Source of the DNA: Lachnospiraceae bacterium
Lineage (GTDB): Bacteria > Bacillota > Clostridia > Lachnospirales > Lachnospiraceae
Length of the DNA stretch: 64,000 bases
Assembly (NCBI GenBank): GCA_016286035.1
Contig: JAEERY010000077.1
Coordinates: forward strand, 1-64,000
Reading direction: 5' to 3'
In this document: in pieces, positions 50,114 through 57,267 of the stretch
Position numbering within the stretch: the stretch's first letter is position 1
Layout of the letters: every line of letters starts with the position of its first letter
Notes under the pieces: model-generated
What the model was told of the DNA's origin: nothing
Database searches by the model: none
Seen by the model: the letters and a program-made list of their open reading frames with translations, nothing else
Translations under genes and position numbers: made by a program

Positions 50114-51025
50114 TTAAGCCATTACCTGGTCTTTATATTTTGCAAGCTCCTCGATATATTTCTGTCCGAGGTCGCTTAAAATAGAATCTTTTCTTGATAT
50201 GTAACCGATGGTCATCTTCTCATCGGTCTTTAGTTTAACGGCGCAGTAATCCGAACCGTTTAGGTCCTCACAGATGATTCCCGAGCATAAAGTGTATCCG
50301 TTTAATCCTATCATGAGATTTAAAAGCGTCGCCCTGTCATTTGCCCTTATGAATCTCTTGTAGTCATATGTGCTCATTACTTCTTCCGCAAAATAGAATG
50401 AATTTCTCTCTCCCTGAGCAAATCCAAGACACGGATAATCATCCAGTTCCTCTATACTGATCTCCTCCCTGTCGGAAAGCGGGTTCTTCTTGCTCATATA
50501 TACATATATGTTACAGTCAAATAAAGGTGTGAACTCAAGTCCTGCCGATGCGAAGATCTTTGTGAGGACCGTTCTGTTATAATCATTCAGATAAAGAACT
50601 CCTATCTCGCTTATCTGATTCTTTACGTTTTCTATTACTTCATATGTCTTGGTTTCATGTATCTCGAACTCATACTTATCCATACCGTACTGTTTAACGA
50701 GTTCAACGAAAGCATTTACAGCGAATGTGTAATGCTGCAAAGACACACTGAATGTTCTTTTAACACCGGTCTTTGATATGTATTTCGCATCCAGTATCTC
50801 ATACTGTTCCATTACCGATCTTGCATATCCGATAAACTCGGCACCCTTAACGGTAAGAGACATACCGGTCTTGGAACGAAGGAATATATCAAACCCGAGT
50901 TCTTCCTCAAGTGATCTTAACGATGCGGAAAGGCTGGGCTGTGATATAAAAAGCTTCTTTGCCGCATCATTTAAGGAATTCTCTCCGGCTATCGTTATTG
51001 CATAATTAAGCTGTGCAAGTGTCAT
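50114..51025 (-). CDS. LysR-type transcriptional regulator of the sulfur island
   Basis: A 303-residue LysR regulator. The N-terminal winged helix-turn-helix is LNYAITIAGENSLNDAAKKLFISQPSLSASLRSLEEELG, followed by the typical LTVKGAEFIGYARSV. The effector domain (about residues 90-290) binds the inducer and no ligand motif can be named. It is 14 nt downstream of the Rrf2 gene and probably cotranscribed. By position it is the best candidate for the protein binding the four ATAG-N7-CTAT boxes, similar in role to CmbR, MtaR or YtlI, which are LysR activators of Cys/Met genes in Firmicutes. Confidence 0.92.
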   Translation of the reverse strand: MTLAQLNYAITIAGENSLNDAAKKLFISQPSLSASLRSLEEELGFDIFLRSKTGMSLTVKGAEFIGYARSVMEQYEILDAKYISKTGVKRTFSVSLQHYTFAVNAFVELVKQYGMDKYEFEIHETKTYEVIENVKNQISEIGVLYLNDYNRTVLTKIFASAGLEFTPLFDCNIYVYMSKKNPLSDREEISIEELDDYPCLGFAQGERNSFYFAEEVMSTYDYKRFIRANDRATLLNLMIGLNGYTLCSGIICEDLNGSDYCAVKLKTDEKMTIGYISRKDSILSDLGQKYIEELAKYKDQVMA

Positions 51026-51039
51026 AATCTACCCTTTCA

Positions 51040-51438
51040 TCACATAACATCAGCAAGAGTCTTGCTGTCAAGATAATCATTGATGACATCATACAGCCCC
51101 TTCCAGACAGGATAGGTCCTGCAGATGCTTACTCTCTCACAGGGTTCACTGTCAGCAGCGATGCATACAACAGGTTCAAGACCTCCCTCAGTCACTCTTA
51201 AGATCTCTCCGAGTGATATCTCATCCGGTTTTCTCTTAAGATGATATCCTCCGTTTTTCCCGGAAGCTCCGCCCACAAGATCGTGTTTAACGAGTATCAG
51301 CATTATACTCTCAAGATATTTCTTGGATATATTTTGTTTCTCTGCTATCTCTTTTAACGGTACAAATTCATTTTCTGCGTGTGTTGCCAGTTCAGCCATG
51401 GCTCTTATTGCATATCTTCCCCTGGTAGAGATCATCAT
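51040..51438 (-). CDS. Rrf2 family regulator (IscR/CymR-like)
   Basis: A 132-residue winged-helix regulator. The N-terminal part MISTRGRYAIRAMAELA is the Rrf2 signature and the HTH lies in LKEIAEKQNISKKYLESIMLILVKHDLV. Three Cys in CIAADSEPCERVSIC (C-x7-C-x5-C) occupy the region that ligates a [2Fe-2S] cluster in IscR, while B. subtilis CymR lacks them. Together with the adjoining mnmA, iscU and iscS this favours an IscR-like sensor of Fe-S/cysteine status. The start at 51438 has GGAGG. Its own promoter carries an imperfect copy of the CCTA-N9-TAGG site, suggesting autoregulation. Confidence 0.9.
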   Translation of the reverse strand: MMISTRGRYAIRAMAELATHAENEFVPLKEIAEKQNISKKYLESIMLILVKHDLVGGASGKNGGYHLKRKPDEISLGEILRVTEGGLEPVVCIAADSEPCERVSICRTYPVWKGLYDVINDYLDSKTLADVM

Positions 51439-51484
51439 ATCTTTTACCCTCCATAAGTATGTGATCATTTTATTTCATCTATTC

Positions 51485-51513
51485 ATTATACGCCTATAAA
51501 CAATGTGGGTAAA
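51485..51513 (-). promoter_or_regulatory. Promoter of the rrf2-lysR pair with operator-like site
   Basis: On the minus strand TTTACC (51513-51508), 17 nt, TATAAT (51490-51485). CCCA-N9-TAGG (51509-51493) occupies the spacer, a one-mismatch copy of the site at iscS. A half box (ATAGGC) also resembles one arm of the LysR-type dyad. Confidence 0.7.
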
Positions 51514-51533
51514 TAAGCAGTTAATGCCTGATA

Positions 51534-52601
51534 TCAATGTCTTTGTATGATACCTCCGCCTATGACACAGTTATCATCATCATAGAATACTGCTGACTGA
51601 CCTGCAGCCGGAGCTTTGACCGGTTCGTAGAAACTTACTACAGCCTTATTTAAATCCATGATCCTTACCCTCGCATTCTGCGCGCTGTGATGATATCTGA
51701 CCTTTACCCTGCATTCAAACTCAAACCCCTTATCAGGTCTTTCAATGGAAAGAAAGTTTGTATCGAAGCATTCAATCCTGTCACAGAAAACCTCTTTTTC
51801 TTCTCCTAAAACTATCTCGTTTTTTAACGGATCGATGTATTTTACATACAGCGCATTCTTTGCGGATATACCTAAGCCTTTCCTCTGACCGATAGTATAA
51901 TGAATGATCCCTTTGTGTCTTCCAAGGATATTTCCCTTATCATCCACAAAGTTTCCCTGTTTCGGTATCCTGTCAGGACAGTGTGTTTCAATGTATCCGG
52001 CATAATCATCATCTTTTACAAAACACAGTTCCTGTGAATCCGGCTTGTTTGCAACAGGAAGTCCTTCACTTAGCGCTATCTTTCTTACTTCTTCCTTTGA
52101 AAGTTCACCTAAAGGCATCAGAGTCTTTTCAAGCTGCTCTTGAGTCAGCTTATAAAGCATGTATGTCTGATCTTTTTTTGCATGATAAGCCTGTTTTACT
52201 GTGTATCTGCCGTTATCAAGCCTTATTACCGATGCATAATGACCTGTGGCAACATAGTCGCATTTAAATATATTGGTGTAATAGATCATCCTTTCCCATT
52301 TGATGTATCTGTTGCATTCGATACAGGGATTTGGTGTTTCTCCTTTAAGATAGGATTCAACAAAAGGATCTATGACACACTTTTTAAATGCATCAGCGCA
52401 GTTTAGCGGATAGTACGGTATGTTAAGCTTCATCGCAATAAACCTTGCATCATCGATCTCACAGCATCGGCTTTCCTCTCCGCTTTCAGAAAGCCAGGTC
52501 CTTAACGTCACTCCCGTGACATCATATCCTTCCCTTTTTAAGAGCAATGCCGCGACCGCACTGTCAACACCTCCCGACAGACCGACAATCACTCTTTTCA
52601 T
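51534..52601 (-). CDS. mnmA: tRNA-specific 2-thiouridylase MnmA
   Basis: A 355-residue enzyme adding sulfur to U34 of tRNA-Lys/Glu/Gln. The PP-loop is GLSGGVDSAVAALLLKREG; the catalytic Cys are in NPCIECN and in SQELCFVKDDDYAGYI. The C-terminal beta barrel follows (QRKGLGISAKNALYVKYID). ATG at 52601 is preferred over GTG at 52607 because AGGG is 9 nt away. It lies directly after iscU and takes sulfur from IscS, so this is the usual clostridial iscS-iscU-mnmA order. Confidence 0.95.
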   Translation of the reverse strand: MKRVIVGLSGGVDSAVAALLLKREGYDVTGVTLRTWLSESGEESRCCEIDDARFIAMKLNIPYYPLNCADAFKKCVIDPFVESYLKGETPNPCIECNRYIKWERMIYYTNIFKCDYVATGHYASVIRLDNGRYTVKQAYHAKKDQTYMLYKLTQEQLEKTLMPLGELSKEEVRKIALSEGLPVANKPDSQELCFVKDDDYAGYIETHCPDRIPKQGNFVDDKGNILGRHKGIIHYTIGQRKGLGISAKNALYVKYIDPLKNEIVLGEEKEVFCDRIECFDTNFLSIERPDKGFEFECRVKVRYHHSAQNARVRIMDLNKAVVSFYEPVKAPAAGQSAVFYDDDNCVIGGGIIQRH

Positions 52602-52603
52602 TA

Positions 52604-52981
52604 TCACTTACCCTGTTTTGAATGATAATCATCGAGAGCGGATTTGATCGCCTCCTCGGCAAGGACCGAACAGTGCATCTTGTAATCCGGAAGACCGTCA
52701 AGAGCTTCCGCAACTGCTTTATTTGTCAGTTCCATTGCCTCTGAAATGGGCTTTCCCTTTATCAGTTCGGTCGCCATTGAGCTAGATGCTATGGCGCTTC
52801 CGCAGCCGAATGTTTCAAATTTGACATCAGAGATGATATCATTGTCGATCTTAAGATACATCTTCATGATATCTCCGCATTTTGCATTTCCCACTTCTCC
52901 TATGCCGTCGGCATCTTCGATAACACCTACGTTTCTGGGATTGCGGAAATGATCCATTACTTTTTCACTGTATAAAGCCAT
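52604..52981 (-). CDS. iscU: Iron-sulfur cluster scaffold IscU/NifU
   Basis: A 125-residue scaffold. The three cluster-ligating Cys are in NAKCGDIMKMYL, FGCGSAIASSSMATELIKGK and MHCSVLAEEAIKSAL. It follows iscS by 12 nt. Length and motifs match the short NifU-type scaffold of Clostridia. Confidence 0.95.
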   Translation of the reverse strand: MALYSEKVMDHFRNPRNVGVIEDADGIGEVGNAKCGDIMKMYLKIDNDIISDVKFETFGCGSAIASSSMATELIKGKPISEAMELTNKAVAEALDGLPDYKMHCSVLAEEAIKSALDDYHSKQGK

Positions 52982-52993
52982 CTTTTATCTCCT

Positions 52994-54178
52994 TTAAAGA
53001 ATAAACTCTTTCTTTCCTGCAACAAGGTCTCTCCATATCGGAGAAAAGCTTCTCAGATATGCTACCTCCTCGGCAACTTTAGATATAATCTCATCAACAT
53101 CTTCATTTGTTGTTTCCTCATTTATCGTAAGTCTCAGTGATCCGTGTGCCACATCATGTACTCTTCCGATAGCCAAAAGGACATGACTCGGATCGAGTGA
53201 ACCCGAAGTGCATGCACTTCCCGAAGAAGCCATTATCCCTTTATCATCCAAAAGCAAAATCAGAGATTCTCCCTCGATGCCTTCAAAGCAGAAATTAACG
53301 TTTCCGGGTAGACGCTGTATCGCATCTCCGTTTAATGCTGAGTGATCTATCTTTGATAATCCCTCTATAAGACGATCTCTCTTTTTGCTCACATCTTCAA
53401 TCGTCTTTGAAAGACACTTAACGGCTTCCTTTAGAGCAACAGCCATGGCAGCTATTCCGGGAACATTCTCCGTACCTGCTCTTCTTCCTTTTTCCTGAGC
53501 TCCTCCGTTTATCAGATTGGTCACCCTTATGCCTTTTTTTACATATAAGAAGCCGACGCCTTTTGGCCCATGAAACTTATGAGCCGATGCTGAAAGCATA
53601 TCAATGTTGTCATCATTCACATTTACGGGAATGTGACCTATTGCCTGAACGGCATCCGTATGGAACAGTACATCATGCTTTTTGCATATCTCACCAAGTT
53701 TGCTTATGGGCTGAACAGTTCCTATCTCATTGTTCGCATACATGATAGTCACAAGACATGTATCTTCTCTTATCGCGTTTTCCAGTTCCTCAGGTCTGAC
53801 AAGGCCATCCTCATGAACATCAAGAAGGGTTATCTCAAAACCATCATCTTTTAATCTTTCCAGAGTATGAAGCACTGCATGATGCTCAAATGCTGAAGAT
53901 ATGATATGCTTCTTTCCTTTTGACGCACCGATCCTTGCGGCAGTGAGTATTGCCTGATTATCGGCCTCACTTCCGCCCGATGTGAATATGATCTCTTTGG
54001 GTTCTGCCCCTATCAGGTTTGCGATATCCTCCCTTGCCTGTTCGAGGACCTCCTTTGAAGTCTGTCCCACACTGTAGAGACTTGACGCATTCCCCCATGT
54101 ATCATTAACCAGTCTAAACATTGTATCTATCGCCGCTTTACTCATCTTTGTGGTACCGGCATTATCTGCATATATCAC
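52994..54178 (-). CDS. iscS: Cysteine desulfurase IscS/NifS
   Basis: A 394-residue PLP enzyme that takes sulfur from cysteine for Fe-S clusters and thio-tRNA. YADNAGTTKMSKAAIDTMF opens the family; the PLP Lys is in SASAHKFHGPKGVGFLY; the persulfide Cys is in GSACTSGSLDPSHVLLAIG. GTG at 54178 is the start, with GGAGG at 8 nt. Promoter and repressor-like site lie immediately upstream. Cysteine from the neighbouring sulfur island is its substrate. Confidence 0.95.
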   Translation of the reverse strand: MIYADNAGTTKMSKAAIDTMFRLVNDTWGNASSLYSVGQTSKEVLEQAREDIANLIGAEPKEIIFTSGGSEADNQAILTAARIGASKGKKHIISSAFEHHAVLHTLERLKDDGFEITLLDVHEDGLVRPEELENAIREDTCLVTIMYANNEIGTVQPISKLGEICKKHDVLFHTDAVQAIGHIPVNVNDDNIDMLSASAHKFHGPKGVGFLYVKKGIRVTNLINGGAQEKGRRAGTENVPGIAAMAVALKEAVKCLSKTIEDVSKKRDRLIEGLSKIDHSALNGDAIQRLPGNVNFCFEGIEGESLILLLDDKGIMASSGSACTSGSLDPSHVLLAIGRVHDVAHGSLRLTINEETTNEDVDEIISKVAEEVAYLRSFSPIWRDLVAGKKEFIL

Positions 54179-54207
54179 TTAAAGTCCTCCTTTCATATGT
54201 CGTTTGA

Positions 54208-54240
54208 ATTATATTCCTATTTGCCTACCGTGTCAATAGG
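54208..54240 (-). promoter_or_regulatory. iscS promoter with Rrf2-type operator
   Basis: Consensus sigma-A promoter on the minus strand: TTGACA (54236-54231), 17 nt, TATAAT (54213-54208). The palindrome CCTA-N9-TAGG (54240-54224) covers the -35 box, so a bound regulator would exclude RNA polymerase. Confidence 0.88.
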
Positions 54241-54252
54241 TTTATGAATATT

Positions 54253-54286
54253 AAAAAAAGCTGCCCTTGTTTGGACAGCTTTTTTT
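54253..54286. terminator. Bidirectional terminator between fliW and iscS
   Basis: AAAAAAAGCTG.CC / GG.CAGCTTTTTTT with a short loop: strong stem with A- and T-runs on both sides; ends the fliW transcript on the minus strand. Confidence 0.88.
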
Positions 54287-54292
54287 GATCTG

Positions 54293-54736
54293 TTAATTCT
54301 TCAATGCATCATAGATAGGATACTTGATATCATATCCTTCATTTTCTACAACCGACTGTGCAGCCTTGCCTGTATCTGCATTGATGATGATCGGTGCATT
54401 TAAGTTTACCGTCATCTCTGTGATATTGGAAGGTATAGTCATGGTAACCAGGATCAGAACGTTGTCTTCTGTAAGCTCACCGATCGATTTCTCAACTTCA
54501 GCTGATATCTGAGGTGAATAATCAGGCTTAACGGCAACGGCGGGAACCACCGGCATCACAAATGCGGGTTCATCAAGAGATGCCAAGAAATTCAGTCCTT
54601 TCGCATCGCTGTTGTCGCTGTCAAATATGAGAGCAAATCTCTTCATATCAGGGAAACCGAGCAACCCCTCAGGGAAGGTTATAACCTTGCTGTCATCTAC
54701 ATCGATCTTTCCAAAAAGCTTTGTAACGTATTCCAT
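54293..54736 (-). CDS. fliW: Flagellar assembly factor FliW
   Basis: A 147-residue FliW protein. The family core is GKIDVDDSKVITFPEGLLGFPDMKRFALI, with VKPDYSPQIS and VTMTIPSNITEMTVNLNAPIIIN further on. FliW binds flagellin and antagonises the translational regulator CsrA. It stands alone here, away from csrA and hag, with its own terminator. A start at 54736 is preceded by AGGAG at suitable spacing. Confidence 0.92.
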   Translation of the reverse strand: MEYVTKLFGKIDVDDSKVITFPEGLLGFPDMKRFALIFDSDNSDAKGLNFLASLDEPAFVMPVVPAVAVKPDYSPQISAEVEKSIGELTEDNVLILVTMTIPSNITEMTVNLNAPIIINADTGKAAQSVVENEGYDIKYPIYDALKN

Positions 54737-54855
54737 AGACTACTCCTTTCATATGCAATTATTGTTGTCCCAACTTCATTAAATATATGTCAATTATCTG
54801 ACAAATCACCCTTTCTTAATTGTATAGCCTAAACACTTTATTGTCAATCGTTCTT

Positions 54856-57258
54856 TTATCCTATATGTATGTCTGTCAGAGCCACCTGGTCACCCGACAG
54901 TGCAACATATACATCAGGCACATCGATATTTATCGTTGTCGTACTCTTTATGTATATACCGCCGTTTTCTGTTATCACGGTGATCTTGCTGCCATTGCGT
55001 CTGATGACGACCTTACATATCATGCCCTTCTTGTTGAGTTCCTTCCATGCGTCCCAGCCGTTGAAATCATCATTCTTACTGATCTGCATCTTATTCTCAG
55101 CACTGTCATCCGAATCCCAGGTCTCGCCGTCAAGTCTTATCAGAACAAAGTCTCTGAAATCCTCTCCGTTGACCTTTCTGTCCTTAGAATAGAACAGTCT
55201 TATGTAAGGACAGTGCCATATAAGTCTGGCTGTGGGAAGGCTCATCGTATGGAATATGATCTTCATGTTGTCTTTTATCGGTACACCTTCTGTAGCTGCA
55301 GAACACCATCCGTCAACCTGCACATTGGGTATATCTCCCACAGGACCTTCTATGTAACTTACGGGTTTGGCGATCCTCGGGATATAATCATCGGCTATTC
55401 TTTCTTCTGATCTGTCCGCATCCACGTTATTTAGTCTGCAGTGCTCTCCAGTAAGGCCTATATAAGCATACCTTGCATTGTCGGGGAATGCGATTATTAT
55501 CTCAACAGTCTTCAGCTCACTTGTGATCTTTATGAGTCCATGATCTAAATACCTTGATGCTTCTATCTCATAGTCAATACCCTTCTTATAGGCTTCTATC
55601 AGTTCGGCATCGGTGAGTGTCTTATCCTCAGTTATGTCAACCTTGAATTTTCTTGCTCCGCTAACCTCATACTTTCCGTCAAACCTTACCTCACCATACT
55701 CGTAATAGACCATCTCTTTTCTGTCGTCTTCCTCATAATGATATCTGCTGTCAAGTGCATCAAATATGATCATGGTGGGTATACACTCCAGTCCGGGATG
55801 ATCCGGATCCGACTTACAGTTAAGACTTATCTTTGTCATATAAGGTGTCATAACGATACCTTCTAAAACATCCGATCTGAATTCATCACATGTCAGAGTT
55901 GTCTTGGTATCACCAAATGTGAGATCCTCTTTTTCCTTCATCTCATACTCGGAATCGATATCGATAAGATGTAACATCAGCTTCGCATACTGAGGATCGA
56001 ACTGGTTACCTATACCCTTAACGAATTCTTCACGTACTTTATCCTGTGACAACGGATCCCTGTAACTTCTCTTTGAGGTCATGGCATCATATGAATCCGC
56101 AACTGCGATGATACGTGCTATGTCAGGTATGTCGTCACCTTTCAATCCTGCCGGATATCCTTTTCCGTCATATCTCTCATGATGAAAGTTTGCTCCTATA
56201 CTGAGATAAGGAGATTTATTGATACTTGCCAGTATCTGCTTGCCGATAACAGGGTGCTGTTTGATCGCAGCAAACTCCTCATCAGTCAGCTTTCCGTCTT
56301 TGTTTATGATATAGTCTGGAACACCTATCTTTCCTACATCATGCAAAAGGGCTGCGAAATATATCTCCTCACAATCCTTTTCATCTTTTCCCGCAAGTTC
56401 GGCGATACGTCTCGAATAATCTGCCACTCTGTTTGAATGACCGTGAGTATATTTATCCTTGGCATCTATCGCACTCGCAAGAGCCTCTGCTGTCTGTTCG
56501 AAGAGTAACTGGATATCCTTCTGCTCTTTTTTCAGGTAATCGATCTCGATATTCCTTGCCCTCTCCAGTGTCTTGTTCATGTCAACAAATGCAAAAAGAT
56601 ACAGGATGATAGCCATCGTTGATATAGTTATGTTAACCAGCGATATTCCGTAAACATAGAACTGAAAGAGTGCTGACACTACCGGACATACAGCAAACAG
56701 CAACAGAGTGATGCACAATCCTCTTCCAAGTTTGTTTCGATACTGAAAGATCAGAGTAAACATCAGTATAAGTGCAACAAACGGCAACATGTAACTGCAA
56801 AAGAACAACGGTGCCCTCTGATATTTATTACTCTCATCTATATAATAGAAAAAGCCAAAGAACAGGTTAAGTATGACAAGTATCATCTGTGTGATAAGAA
56901 CACCCTCTACCACCTTAAGTCTGACAGGTGTCTTTTGTCTTTCCAGCTCATTAGTGGCAAGATCTTTTGAATAAAGCGCAAAAGAATAACACAGGATACT
57001 TGTACATAAAAACACCATAAAGTTACTGATACGTACCATCCAGTAACCGTTTGTGCTTATATCGCCCCTATAGATATAGGCATACCTGTCAAATACCAAA
57101 AGAAACATAGCGCTGATCTCCATAAAGACCAACGCCAGTTTTCTGCTCTTTGTCATGGTGTTCGTAAATAGCACAAAAATAGCAAGAATAGCACATATAC
57201 CACTCAAAACAAGCATGATATTTAATTGATGTGCTCTAAAGACTTCTAAAAGTACCAT
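54856..57258 (-). CDS. Membrane HD-GYP protein with C-terminal beta-rich extension
   Basis: An 800-residue protein. About seven TM helices (1-225) form a sensor of the histidine-kinase 7TM type. An HD-GYP c-di-GMP phosphodiesterase domain (about 250-430) has HDVGKIGVPD near 306 and HHERYDGKGYPAGLKGDDIPD near 359. The roughly 360-residue C-terminal part (440-800) is beta-rich, and its last 150 residues resemble concanavalin-like lectin folds (IRLDGETWDSD, DVYVALSGDQVALTDIHIG); this resemblance is by eye only. The gene follows hydA by 9 nt and is probably in the hydrogenase operon. Confidence 0.88.
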   Translation of the reverse strand: MVLLEVFRAHQLNIMLVLSGICAILAIFVLFTNTMTKSRKLALVFMEISAMFLLVFDRYAYIYRGDISTNGYWMVRISNFMVFLCTSILCYSFALYSKDLATNELERQKTPVRLKVVEGVLITQMILVILNLFFGFFYYIDESNKYQRAPLFFCSYMLPFVALILMFTLIFQYRNKLGRGLCITLLLFAVCPVVSALFQFYVYGISLVNITISTMAIILYLFAFVDMNKTLERARNIEIDYLKKEQKDIQLLFEQTAEALASAIDAKDKYTHGHSNRVADYSRRIAELAGKDEKDCEEIYFAALLHDVGKIGVPDYIINKDGKLTDEEFAAIKQHPVIGKQILASINKSPYLSIGANFHHERYDGKGYPAGLKGDDIPDIARIIAVADSYDAMTSKRSYRDPLSQDKVREEFVKGIGNQFDPQYAKLMLHLIDIDSEYEMKEKEDLTFGDTKTTLTCDEFRSDVLEGIVMTPYMTKISLNCKSDPDHPGLECIPTMIIFDALDSRYHYEEDDRKEMVYYEYGEVRFDGKYEVSGARKFKVDITEDKTLTDAELIEAYKKGIDYEIEASRYLDHGLIKITSELKTVEIIIAFPDNARYAYIGLTGEHCRLNNVDADRSEERIADDYIPRIAKPVSYIEGPVGDIPNVQVDGWCSAATEGVPIKDNMKIIFHTMSLPTARLIWHCPYIRLFYSKDRKVNGEDFRDFVLIRLDGETWDSDDSAENKMQISKNDDFNGWDAWKELNKKGMICKVVIRRNGSKITVITENGGIYIKSTTTINIDVPDVYVALSGDQVALTDIHIG

Positions 57259-57267
57259 CTCATTCCA

